Assembly (NCBI GenBank): GCA_965216195.1
Contig: OZ244151.1
Location: forward strand, 3,472,001-3,536,000
Length of the DNA stretch: 64,000 bases
Source of the DNA: Aridibacter sp965216195
GTDB lineage: Bacteria; Acidobacteriota; Blastocatellia; Pyrinomonadales; Pyrinomonadaceae
Direction of reading: 5' to 3'
Every line of letters starts with the position of its first letter. Positions within the stretch are counted from its first letter, which is position 1. Shown here one piece after another: positions 36,439-44,348 of the stretch. The translations under genes were made by a program, and so were the position numbers. The notes below the pieces were generated by a model. The model ran no database searches. It saw nothing but the letters and a program-made list of their open reading frames with translations, and was not told the DNA's origin.

Positions 36439-37035
36439 TTAATTTCGCGCAAACTCCAATAAAGGTCCTATATCTCCTGCGTCAGCCCTATGAATTGCTT
36501 TAATATAGTTTTTGCGAGTTTCGTCGGGTTTGACCATGTTCGAATTGTTCCATGTAAAAACGTCTTGTTTGAAAACTGATTCAATAATTATATCTGCCAT
36601 TAGACGCGAATGGCGACCATGTCCATTTGGAAAACAACGTATTGCTACCAGTCTATGTTTGAATCTAATCGCAATTTCGTCGGGCGGGTAGGTTTCATTT
36701 TCAATCCAAAATACAGCGTCATCAAGCAGGTTTTTTAGTTCAACGCCGATAAAGATCGGATCAATCCCGATATTTTTTTCAGTGTGTCTAAACTTTCCAG
36801 CCCATTTCCAAACATCGCCAAACATCTTTTTGTGAACATCTTTTATAAATTTTTCACTGAGGATTTTCTCAATACTAAATTTGTTGTTTATCGTCCATTC
36901 GACGGCTTTTTCAATATTTAATTGTTCGAATTCATCAAGCTCACCATGATTCGAAATGGTGTTTATCAATAATCCTTCTTTCTCGTCGGGGTCTAGCGGA
37001 GTTTGCCCGTCATTGTATTCCAGTTCTAGTTCCAT
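36439..37035 (-). CDS. Mobile mystery protein B: Fic-fold protein with altered active site
   Basis: A 198-residue Fic/DOC-fold protein. Fic enzymes usually transfer AMP or phosphate through an H-x-F-x-x-G-N-G-R loop. Here the loop reads AIRCFPNGHGRHSRL: the catalytic histidine position is Arg133 and the Asn of GNGR is His139, so normal AMPylation is doubtful. The rest fits: KAVEWTINNKFSIEKILSEKF, FGDVWKWAGKFR and a basic C-terminus. It overlaps the upstream HTH gene by 10 bp. The two match the mobile mystery A/B pairs (TIGR02612/TIGR02613) known from mobile regions. Confidence 0.8.
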   Translation of the reverse strand: MELELEYNDGQTPLDPDEKEGLLINTISNHGELDEFEQLNIEKAVEWTINNKFSIEKILSEKFIKDVHKKMFGDVWKWAGKFRHTEKNIGIDPIFIGVELKNLLDDAVFWIENETYPPDEIAIRFKHRLVAIRCFPNGHGRHSRLMADIIIESVFKQDVFTWNNSNMVKPDETRKNYIKAIHRADAGDIGPLLEFARN

Positions 37036-37493
37036 AGCGACTTACGCATTTCCAGTTTTATTTCGCCCGCCAATTCCTCTATAGCTTTATCTATTCGTTC
37101 GCTACTGTTTCCCTGCTTCTCGAGAAGCATACTTTGGTTTGTCCTTAAAACGATTCTGCGGGCTAATTCATTTGCTTTCATCTCAACAAATTTCTCTGCT
37201 GAGCCATGAAGCGGCACAAAGCCATATACAAACCTCATTCCCAAAGCCTCGCCTGCATCCCGCAATGATCTTAACGAAATCGAGCCGGAGACCTCGCTTT
37301 TCTGTATGTTTTTTGCTCCTTGCTTGGTGATATTGAGCTTGTTTCCCAATTGTTCGAGTGTCATATTTAAGGATCTCCGAATATGGCTTATCCATCCATC
37401 CGTCGGAATCTGAACATTCTCGATGGTTTTGAAAGGTTTTAGTTTTTTATCAAGCTGCTCAATTAACAGCTTTTTTTTGTTGCGTAAACTCAT
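37026..37493 (-). CDS. Mobile mystery protein A: XRE-type HTH protein
   Basis: A 155-residue DNA-binding protein. An XRE helix-turn-helix is clear at about residues 34-85 (MTLEQLGNKLNITKQGAKNIQKSEVSGSISLRSLRDAGEALGM split over the motif). It is followed by VYGFVPLHGSAEKFVEMKANELARRIVLRT, the pattern of the mobile mystery A family. It probably represses the operon, since nested inverted repeats lie just upstream (37545-37586). It is translationally coupled to the Fic-like gene by a 10-bp overlap. In toxin-antitoxin terms it would be the antitoxin-like partner. Confidence 0.85.
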   Translation of the reverse strand: MSLRNKKKLLIEQLDKKLKPFKTIENVQIPTDGWISHIRRSLNMTLEQLGNKLNITKQGAKNIQKSEVSGSISLRSLRDAGEALGMRFVYGFVPLHGSAEKFVEMKANELARRIVLRTNQSMLLEKQGNSSERIDKAIEELAGEIKLEMRKSLWN

Positions 37494-37544
37494 AATTTGA
37501 CATCCTGCATTTGTGAAAAGCCTAGACCATAAAACTCTATGTAG

Positions 37545-37586
37545 TAAGCTTATTTGTTTACAAAATCAAATAGAAAGTAAAGCTTA
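37545..37586. promoter_or_regulatory. Nested inverted repeats upstream of the HTH gene (possible operator)
   Basis: TAAGCTT (37545-37551) pairs with AAGCTTA (37580-37586), and inside lies TATTTG...CAAATA (37551-37572) around TTTACAAAAT. The set is 52 bp upstream of the HTH-Fic operon start at 37493 and suits autoregulation by an XRE repressor. By-eye match only. Confidence 0.45.
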
Positions 37587-37658
37587 GAGTTAACCTTATG
37601 AGAGTAAACATCAATATATTCATTTACAATAAATGGTAGGGAATAACGTAAAATGTAA

Positions 37659-38462
37659 TTATTCAGGTGATTTTGCTTTATTCCAGAGCGCGTCCATTTC
37701 ATTTAGATTAATGTCATTGAAGGTCTTGTTGTTTGCTTTGAGATTATCTTCAATATACTTAAAACGCTTTCGAAACTTCCTGTTTGTTTTCTTCAGGGCA
37801 TCTTCTGGTTCGACACCGAGCTTGCGCGCCAGATTAACAACGACGAAAAGCAGATCACCGATCTCTTCCTCGGTGTGATCCGTATCATTTGAGACAATTG
37901 CTTCTTTGAGCTCATCCAATTCCTCATCAAGTTTTTCAAAGACCTGATCAGTGTTTTCCCAGTCAAAGCCTACCTTCGCAGCCTTTTTTGTTATTTTGTT
38001 TCCCTCGATGAGGGCCGGGAAAGCGTTCGGAACATCGTCAAGAATCGAACTGTTTGTTTTTACTTCCTTGCCACGCGCTTTTTGCTCAGCTTTCTTGAGG
38101 TCGTCCCAATTGCTTAAAACCTCGTCCGCGGTTTCGAATTCCTCGTCCTCGAAAACGTGCGGATGCCGAAGAACCAATTTCTGCGCGATTCCTTCTGCGA
38201 CGTCATCAATCGTAAAGTCACCTCTGTCCTTTGCGATCGTTGAATGGAAAACAACCTGAAGAAGAACATCGCCAAGTTCGTCGCACAAGTTTGCAGTTTC
38301 GCCCGTTTCCGCAGCTTCCTGAATGGCGTCGTAGGCTTCGTATGTTTCTTCGAGAAGGTAAGGGGCGAGCGATTCGTAAGTTTGCTCACGATCCCAGGGA
38401 CAGCCGCCGGGTGCACGAAGTCGGGCCATCACATCTACAAGCTCAGTGAATTTATCAGACAT
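37659..38462 (-). CDS. mazG: Nucleoside triphosphate pyrophosphohydrolase MazG
   Basis: A 267-residue house-cleaning NTP pyrophosphohydrolase. The first MazG domain shows LRAPGGCPWDREQTYESLAPYLLEETYEAYDAI and the EE..E/DELGD metal motif (CDELGDVLLQVVFH). The second shows FEKLDEELDELKEAI and EEEIGDLLFVVVNLARKLGV. Two domains and the length match full-size MazG. The ATG at 38462 is chosen because the frame upstream to 38507 has no family match. It diverges from the DUF1844 gene with 79 bp between starts. Confidence 0.95.
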   Translation of the reverse strand: MSDKFTELVDVMARLRAPGGCPWDREQTYESLAPYLLEETYEAYDAIQEAAETGETANLCDELGDVLLQVVFHSTIAKDRGDFTIDDVAEGIAQKLVLRHPHVFEDEEFETADEVLSNWDDLKKAEQKARGKEVKTNSSILDDVPNAFPALIEGNKITKKAAKVGFDWENTDQVFEKLDEELDELKEAIVSNDTDHTEEEIGDLLFVVVNLARKLGVEPEDALKKTNRKFRKRFKYIEDNLKANNKTFNDINLNEMDALWNKAKSPE

Positions 38463-38541
38463 ATTCAATCGATTTTGAACTTTCTTGAGCCAAAATGCTA
38501 CTATCAAAACACAGAAATTAATAGGAAAGTTAGTGATTAGA

Positions 38542-39132
38542 ATGATTGGAAAAGAAGACGAAAATCAAGAAGAAGAGCCTGTACTAAAGGTTATGGATAA
38601 ACGTAAGTTTAAGGCTGACGGCAGCTTGCGTGAGGGTGTGACGATTGAAAAAGAGGAGCCAAGGAAGACAGATACAGCGCCGACGGCAGACTCTCCGATC
38701 GTATTAGATACTGAAGCGCAGACCCCGCAATCTGTTTCACCTAGGCAAGCGCCAGAACCCGAAGTTCCTAAGACCGACGCTCAGAAAGAAGAACCAAGCG
38801 AGGAGGACATCATGAATGACGAGGATCCCGCGAGCTTTGTTAATTTTCTTTCAACCTTGGTTACAAACGCCGCTGCCGCCCTTGGCGCAATGCCGCATCC
38901 CGTGACGGGACAAAAATCGGTTGATCTTGAAACCGGCAAATATTGGATCGAAGTCCTGTCTATGTTAAACGAAAAAACACGTGGCAATCTGAATTCTCAG
39001 GAAGAAAAATTGTTGAAAAGTATTTTGGGCGATCTCCAAATGCAGTACGTCGCGCTTACACGCGCGACAGAAGAAAAATTGAAAGCGCAGGCAGCTCAGA
39101 AATTTTCATCAAAAGATATTTTAGGTGGATAA
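38542..39132 (+). CDS. DUF1844 protein with acidic low-complexity N-terminus
   Basis: A 196-residue cytoplasmic protein. The first half is charged and Pro/Glu-rich (EEPRKTDTAPTADSP, EAQTPQSVSPRQAPEPE). The C-terminal half is the DUF1844 domain: FVNFLSTLVTNAAAALG, HPVTGQKSVDLETGKYWIEVLSML, NEKTRGNLNSQEEKLLKSIL. This small domain is widespread in Acidobacteriota and deltaproteobacteria and has no assigned role. The ATG at 38542 is preferred over earlier in-frame starts (GTG 38533, TTG 38485). The stop is immediately followed by the pentamer array of the four-helix-bundle unit. Confidence 0.85.
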   Translation: MIGKEDENQEEEPVLKVMDKRKFKADGSLREGVTIEKEEPRKTDTAPTADSPIVLDTEAQTPQSVSPRQAPEPEVPKTDAQKEEPSEEDIMNDEDPASFVNFLSTLVTNAAAALGAMPHPVTGQKSVDLETGKYWIEVLSMLNEKTRGNLNSQEEKLLKSILGDLQMQYVALTRATEEKLKAQAAQKFSSKDILGG

Positions 39133-39180
39133 GGTTCAGTTTTCCTGAGTTGCGTGAGTTTTCTGAGTTCTGCGAGTTCG
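39133..39180. repeat. Left array: four GAGTT pentamers at 9-nt spacing
   Basis: GAGTT occurs at 39147, 39156, 39165 and 39174, each exactly nine bases after the previous one, with variable linkers. The array begins right after the DUF1844 stop and ends just before the start of the MASFKRFEE reading. It is the inverted counterpart of the array at 39544-39574. Confidence 0.8.
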
Positions 39181-39205
39181 TATGTAATGGCGAGTTTTAA
39201 GAGAT

Positions 39206-39538
39206 TTGAAGAAAGCTAGAGAAATTACCAGAAGAGTATATTCGATTTCGGGTAAAAGGGATTTTGCGAAAGATTTCAGCCTTAAAGATCAAACAAGGCG
39301 GGCACGCGTTTCAATCATGGCAAATATTGCCGAAGGTCATGGGCGACGAACCGGCACTGAATTTGCAAATTTCTTAAATATTGCGAGAGGCTCTGCTATC
39401 GAGCTTCAATCGCATCTCTATGTAGCTTTAGATCTAGGATACATCACTAAAAATGAATTTGAAGAAACATATGAAATGCTGAACGAAATTTCTAAAATGA
39501 CGGTTTCACTTGCCAAATATCTACGAAATAGCAACTAA
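39206..39538 (+). pseudogene. Four-helix-bundle protein gene (S23/IVS type), 5' end frameshifted
   Basis: A 110-residue protein of the four helix bundle family. The typical core is seen: KAREITRRVYSISGKRDFAKDF, LKDQTRRARVSIMANIAEGHGR, FLNIARGSAIELQSHLYVALDLGYI. Family members normally begin MASFKRFEdLexWqkAR. Here MASFKRFEE is encoded at 39187-39213, but that frame stops at 39217, and the remainder (KAREI...) is in the +1 frame, with about five conserved codons missing. Either a deletion broke the gene or translation now starts at TTG 39206, leaving helix 1 short. Members of this family occur as ORFs in 23S rRNA intervening sequences; this one is intergenic and flanked by inverted pentamer arrays. 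Confidence 0.75.
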
Positions 39539-39543
39539 CTTAA

Positions 39544-39574
39544 AACTCAGCGACTCGGAAAACTTGGTCAACTC
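39544..39574. repeat. Right array: inverted ACTC pentamers at 8-9-nt spacing
   Basis: AACTC (39544), GACTC (39552), AACTT (39561) and AACTC (39570) follow one another at 8-9-base steps. They are the inverse of the left GAGTT array. The reverse complement of the left array aligns with this stretch, including a shared AAAACT core. It ends six bases before the ATG of the MBL-fold gene. Confidence 0.75.
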
Positions 39575-39579
39575 ACTTT

Positions 39580-40344
39580 ATGAAATTAACTTTCTTAGGA
39601 ACGGGAACATCCACGGGCGTTCCGTCAATCGGCTGCGATTGCGAAACGTGTAAATCAGATGACCCGCGCGATAAAAGGCTGCGCGTCTCCGTTCTTATTG
39701 AACACGACGGAAAATCTATTCTTGTCGACACCTCAACCGACTTTCGCCAGCAAGCATTAAGGTACGGAATAACGAAACTTGATGCGATTTTAATCACCCA
39801 CTGCCATGCCGATCACGTTTTCGGCCTGGACGACATACGTCCTTTGAACTTTCGCCACGGCGCAATGAGCGTTTTTGCCAACGAGATTGCGTGGGAAGAT
39901 TTAAGACGAATTTTTCGTTACATTTTTAAGCCGACGCATTTTGGAGGGGGTCTGCCGCAGCTTATTCCTCATACGGTTTATAAAAACTCTCCGTTTTCAC
40001 TTGGGCAGGATTTGGTAATTACGCCGCTAGAAGTGGTCCACGGAAAACTTCCCGTAGTCGCGTATCGGTTTAATAACTTTGCCTACGCGACTGATCTCAA
40101 GACGATTCCTGACAATGCCATAGACGGCCTGTGCAATCTTGATACACTGGTTTTAGATTGCGTGAGATTAAAACCACACTCGACCCATCTATGCATGGAT
40201 GAAGCGATTTCTTACATTGAAGAACTCAAACCGCGACGTGCTTTTTTAACTCATCTCAATCATGACATTATGTACGCTCGCGAATCTCTGCGACTTCCCG
40301 AAAATATCCAGCTTGCCTACGACGGACTCGTCGTGGAAGATTGA
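39580..40344 (+). CDS. MBL-fold metal-dependent hydrolase, PhnP/RNase Z-like
   Basis: A 254-residue metallo-beta-lactamase-fold enzyme. The metal motif HCHADH is at residues 74-79 (ILITHCHADHVFGLDDIRPLN). An N-terminal Cys-containing loop (SIGCDCETCKSDDPRDKR) is typical of PhnP-like phosphodiesterases. Later ligands are near VVHGKLPV, FAYATDLK and LTHLNHDI. It probably hydrolyses a cyclic nucleotide or similar phosphodiester; the exact substrate is unknown. No obvious ribosome site precedes the ATG, because the inverted pentamer array occupies that stretch. Confidence 0.88.
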   Translation: MKLTFLGTGTSTGVPSIGCDCETCKSDDPRDKRLRVSVLIEHDGKSILVDTSTDFRQQALRYGITKLDAILITHCHADHVFGLDDIRPLNFRHGAMSVFANEIAWEDLRRIFRYIFKPTHFGGGLPQLIPHTVYKNSPFSLGQDLVITPLEVVHGKLPVVAYRFNNFAYATDLKTIPDNAIDGLCNLDTLVLDCVRLKPHSTHLCMDEAISYIEELKPRRAFLTHLNHDIMYARESLRLPENIQLAYDGLVVED

Positions 40345-40501
40345 TCCTCGGTAGATATAAAGGATCCCCGCGACGATGTTTTATTCTGCTCAATTTTATC
40401 AGGCTGTCTTCTTTTAGTCCCGGCTTGAAGTGTTTTTGGAGAGTCGTTTTCTGGACGAAGCTAACGCGAGGGGTTTATCACGGCTCTCTTGGACTTTGCC
40501 T

Positions 40502-40530
40502 AAAAAAAGACGCGCTCCGAAGAACGCGTC
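40502..40530 (-). terminator. Rho-independent terminator of the Oar-like receptor gene
   Basis: On the minus strand GACGCG...CGCGTC forms a strong stem (40509-40530) followed by seven U residues (40502-40508). It lies about 25 bp beyond the receptor stop codon. Confidence 0.85.
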
Positions 40531-40554
40531 GTATAAGTTTGGATCTCGAACCGT

Positions 40555-43500
40555 TTAGAATTCGAACCTAGCACCGATCTGCGTTTGGAAGATTGGTGAG
40601 CCCAGGTTATTTCTCAGAACGAAGTTACCGTTTGAATCGCGAATCTGCCTAAATCTCGAATTTGTGGCGCCATTTAGTCCACATGCTTCGTTTCGTGAAG
40701 AGCAGTATTGACGATCACCGTACTGTATGTTCTGGAGATTGAAGACATTGAAAAACTCCGCCGTAAGAATCAAACGCTTACGCTCATCGAAATTGAATCC
40801 TTTTTGAACTCTCATATCAATGTCGTAAATCGGACGATTTCTAAAGGAGTTTCGCTTAAACGGAACACCCGGGGCCGAGTAAGGTCTGTCAGGACCTCCA
40901 AGAAAACTGGTCAAGGCGTCGTTATTTACGTCACTAAACACTTCGGCATCAAAAGGACTACCAGATCGAAGCCTGATTGCACTTGAAACCTCAAATCCCC
41001 CCGGAAGGAAGAAAATCGGACTCGCCGTGAATCGATGACGACGGTCAAGAAGCGAATAGCTATAGTCCGGAAGCCGATTATATTGATTCTCGGAATCCTG
41101 AAAACCGGTTGCACTTCTCTCATTATCGTCGTCCGACATATTCCTTGAAAGTGTGTAGCTCATTTGTAACCGCATCCAAGGTTGATTAAATCGGGATCGA
41201 ATCGTAAACGACTGGTAGAACGACCTGGCGGAAGACTGCCTTAGCTGAATACCCGCGAGACTCGATACAACTCTTCGATCCTGAAAGTCCGGTCGCTGCG
41301 CGAGAGGCGTAACCGCGACAGGCGGCGGAAGATTTATACTCACGTTTCTCTGTCGGTTGAACGCCCGGATCTGAGAGTAGTCAAAGCCGATCGAGAAATT
41401 TCTTGACACCTCACGTTCGTAACCAATTCCTAATTGGATAGACGCTGGGTTCTTATAGTTAGGGTCAATCGCAAGCGGGAATGAATTCGTAAATGCTCCT
41501 AGCGTGCTCGGTGTTGCTCCCGGAGAAGCTGCTTCCAGGGCGGCATTTACATTATTAAGCTGATCTACGGTAAGAACCGGAAGATTGCCGAGCGGATGAT
41601 CGTTAAGATTGATACCAGCTACTGCAAACAAGCGATAAACCGTATCGGGACGAACGCCGTTACCAACGATCGCCGTATACTGCGGATTAGCAGCATCGAA
41701 AGCGGCCTGATTAAAGCTGCTATGGAGTCTTGAGAAGCCTGCCTGAAGATCACCAGGAACCGTTCTGAAATTGTTAATCGCACCTGCAAAGAGAAGCAGC
41801 GGCGTTCGCGAATAGAACACACCGCCAAAACCTCTAATTACGCCCTTACCGTCACCTGTCGGATCGTAGGCAAAACCAAGCCTCGGACCTATTTGCCACG
41901 AGCTGTCAGGTATCACTGTAGGATCAACCCCGGCGCCTCCAAGCAGCGGGAAGCTCGCATTCCGGAGCACATCAATTAAAGCGGTATTACCAGTTTGCGG
42001 ATCCGGATTAAATTGTTTTGAAACCCTCAATCCGAAGTTGAGCGTCGTATTTGCATTTACCCTATACGAATCTTGAGCAAAAAATGCGACTTCCTGAACG
42101 GTATAGGCCGCTTCAAGGTTTCCGATTTGTCTGGAGTAATCGTTAGGACCTGTTCGTCCGTCGTCAAATCTTCCGAAATAGCTCGCATCTCGATTCAACG
42201 GATCGATTACCTGCAAAGTCGACATCGCGGTAAGAATATTTCTGTTACCACCCATGAAATAACCCGCCACACGACCAAATTCCGGATTGCTGGACGATGT
42301 CGGGAATATAAAGAATCTACCTAGCTGACCAAAACCGAAAAGCTGATCTGCGTGAATTCGCTGGTAATCAACACCGAATTTCATCGTATGATTTCCGGTA
42401 ATTGCGATCAGGTTATCTGAAAACTGCATCCGCGTATCAAATTGCGTGGTCGGCATAAAAGACCTTAGACCAAAATCGAGTAAATTTGATTCGACATTCG
42501 GGATCGCTGAATTCGCAAGACGAGGTCTTTCACCACGCGAATACTGTCCTCTAAATTCGTTAGTAAACGTATTGTTGATAAAGGACGTCCACTGTCCTAC
42601 ATAGGTGTAAGTTCTGTTTCCTTCGATACCGTCATTGGAAAGAGCATTGTCCGTGGTTGGATTCAATGAAGTTTCACCTGTGTTCACAGCGTTCTCAGCG
42701 TCATTCCAGCTCATATTAAACCTGAAGTTTATATTGTTTTTATCGTTCGGGTTGAAATCCGTACGAATTGAGCCCGCCCAAACATCATTTGTAAGCTGGA
42801 AGGACTCCTCCTGCGACTGGAAAAAATCTAGCACAGCCTGCTCCTCCGGGCGTAACTGACCAGAGAGAGGTGCTAAACCGGTTAATCTACTGGCAGTAGC
42901 AATTCGCTCTACGCTCAGATTCTGTTGTTCATACGTTCCAAAGAAAAACCACTTATCTTTTACAATCGGACCACCAAAAGAACCGCCAAATTGATACCTG
43001 TCAGCGGCCACTTGCGGATCGTCGACTCCGGAAGCCGCTATCAAGGCATCTGCAAATTCATTAGTTCTCGCCAGCCTATCGCCGCGGAAGTTAATAAAAG
43101 CACTTCCTCCAAATTCGTTTGTGCCGCCTTTCGTAGCAACGTTGATTACGCCGCCCGTCGCACGTCCGAATTCAGCCGAATACCCGGCAGAAACAACCTG
43201 AAACTCGCGAACAGCTTCTTGCGGAAGCGTAAAGGAAAAGTTTGATCTTTCACCACCGCGTATGCCGCCGAAGAATGGTTGTGTAAAATCGCCGCCGTCA
43301 ACATTAATTGCCAGATCGATACCTTTCTGACCACCGATCGAAAGCTGTCCGCGATCCGGATCAATTTCAACATTTGGAGTTAGCGTCGCAAGATCCTGGA
43401 AACGACGTCCGTTTAGCGGTAAATTCTTAATTTCGTCATTGTTCAGAACAGAATCCGGCGTGCTCACAGTCGTTTGAACTTCTTCTCCCGTTACATCGAC

Positions 43501-43863
43501 CACCGCGGAAACATCGCCTACGCCAAGTTGAAAGTTAACGTCAACAGTTCTACCAACATTAACAGTTACGTCCCGGCTCTGCTCAGCGAAACCTCCGCCG
43601 CTGGCTTTTACCGTGTAACTACCCGGCTGAACCGAAATGAACTTATATATTCCATTGTCGTTCGTGGACGAGGTCTTATTGGACCCCGTATCCTTATTAG
43701 AGATCGTTACCGTCGCATTTGGAACAACAGCTCCAGTCGAGTCGGAAACAACCCCGGTAATTTGACCGGTACTTGCCTGCGATTGAGCGAAGATCTGCCC
43801 AAAACCGACGAACAAGCAAAAAATGGTAGTTAGTAAAATTCTTACTGAAATTTTTCTTGTCAT
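40555..43863 (-). CDS. Oar-like TonB-dependent receptor with N-terminal carboxypeptidase-regulatory domain
   Basis: A 1102-residue outer-membrane protein. After a signal (ILLTTIFCLFVGFGQIFAQ) comes a carboxypeptidase-regulatory-like beta sandwich (GQITGVVSDSTGAVVPNATVTI ... GIYKFISVQPGSYTV). The plug domain follows (NNDEIKNLPLNGRRFQDLATL, AVREFQVVSAGYSAEFGRATGGVINVATKGGTNEFGG). The long C-terminal region is the 22-strand barrel, ending in Phe (QTQIGARFEF). These Oar-type receptors are numerous in Acidobacteriota and their ligands are mostly unknown. The ATG at 43863 is preferred over one at 43881. The leader upstream carries hairpins and a terminator-like stem. Confidence 0.92.
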   Translation of the reverse strand: MTRKISVRILLTTIFCLFVGFGQIFAQSQASTGQITGVVSDSTGAVVPNATVTISNKDTGSNKTSSTNDNGIYKFISVQPGSYTVKASGGGFAEQSRDVTVNVGRTVDVNFQLGVGDVSAVVDVTGEEVQTTVSTPDSVLNNDEIKNLPLNGRRFQDLATLTPNVEIDPDRGQLSIGGQKGIDLAINVDGGDFTQPFFGGIRGGERSNFSFTLPQEAVREFQVVSAGYSAEFGRATGGVINVATKGGTNEFGGSAFINFRGDRLARTNEFADALIAASGVDDPQVAADRYQFGGSFGGPIVKDKWFFFGTYEQQNLSVERIATASRLTGLAPLSGQLRPEEQAVLDFFQSQEESFQLTNDVWAGSIRTDFNPNDKNNINFRFNMSWNDAENAVNTGETSLNPTTDNALSNDGIEGNRTYTYVGQWTSFINNTFTNEFRGQYSRGERPRLANSAIPNVESNLLDFGLRSFMPTTQFDTRMQFSDNLIAITGNHTMKFGVDYQRIHADQLFGFGQLGRFFIFPTSSSNPEFGRVAGYFMGGNRNILTAMSTLQVIDPLNRDASYFGRFDDGRTGPNDYSRQIGNLEAAYTVQEVAFFAQDSYRVNANTTLNFGLRVSKQFNPDPQTGNTALIDVLRNASFPLLGGAGVDPTVIPDSSWQIGPRLGFAYDPTGDGKGVIRGFGGVFYSRTPLLLFAGAINNFRTVPGDLQAGFSRLHSSFNQAAFDAANPQYTAIVGNGVRPDTVYRLFAVAGINLNDHPLGNLPVLTVDQLNNVNAALEAASPGATPSTLGAFTNSFPLAIDPNYKNPASIQLGIGYEREVSRNFSIGFDYSQIRAFNRQRNVSINLPPPVAVTPLAQRPDFQDRRVVSSLAGIQLRQSSARSFYQSFTIRSRFNQPWMRLQMSYTLSRNMSDDDNERSATGFQDSENQYNRLPDYSYSLLDRRHRFTASPIFFLPGGFEVSSAIRLRSGSPFDAEVFSDVNNDALTSFLGGPDRPYSAPGVPFKRNSFRNRPIYDIDMRVQKGFNFDERKRLILTAEFFNVFNLQNIQYGDRQYCSSRNEACGLNGATNSRFRQIRDSNGNFVLRNNLGSPIFQTQIGARFEF

Positions 43864-43913
43864 TTTGTTTTGCCCCTTCATTAAAATTAAAAAAATCTAT
43901 TGCTTAATTGCAT

Positions 43914-43943
43914 AAAAAAAGGAATGTCTTGGTAAGACCTTCC
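43914..43943 (-). terminator. Terminator-like hairpin in the leader of the Oar-like gene
   Basis: On the minus strand GGAAGGTCTT and AAGACATTCC form a stem (43921-43943, one C-A mismatch), followed by seven U residues (43914-43920). It sits about 50 bp before the receptor start, so it is either an attenuator or the end of an upstream transcript. Confidence 0.65.
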
Positions 43944-43964
43944 TAAATTTCAAATTTATCTTCG

Positions 43965-43995
43965 ATATTTTGGATTTTTTTGTTGTCCAAAATAT
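43965..43995 (-). promoter_or_regulatory. Perfect 10-bp hairpin in the leader of the Oar-like gene
   Basis: ATATTTTGGA (43965-43974) and TCCAAAATAT (43986-43995) are exact reverse complements with an 11-nt loop. Another small inverted repeat (AACAAAT/ATTTGTT) is at 44007-44030. Together with the terminator-like stem they give a structured 5' leader. Confidence 0.55.
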
Positions 43996-44348
43996 TTCTA
44001 AAACCGAACAAATCTCGAAAAATATTTGTTGGAAGAATCATAAGTGTTGAGAACGCACAATTTCCCAGATGCGGTTTAAACCGATAGGAAAGAAAACTTT
44101 ACGTAGCGTTAGAAAAATAGGAATTCAACTAATTTACACGCAATTTTAGTTCCGAAAAACTCCTCTTTTTTTGCCAAAGTGGAATTATTTCAGTCGTAAA
44201 TTAAATAAGTGTTACGGTTTTGATTTTTCTCGAGACAGAAGTTGCAAGAGGGCTTCACGATTTGGCTTCAAACAACGGAATCGGGGGAACGCACATCAGA
44301 CCTTTCAAGGCGTTTTCTATTTTTTTGAACAAGGAAAGGGAGGGAAGT
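43996..44348. other. AT-rich intergenic region between the receptor and PilZ genes
   Basis: About 350 bp of AT-rich sequence. It contains the far end of the receptor leader, including the AACAAAT/ATTTGTT inverted repeat, and the upstream region of the PilZ gene. A purine-rich ribosome site (GGGAGG) lies just before the PilZ ATG at 44349. No gene is supported. Confidence 0.5.
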
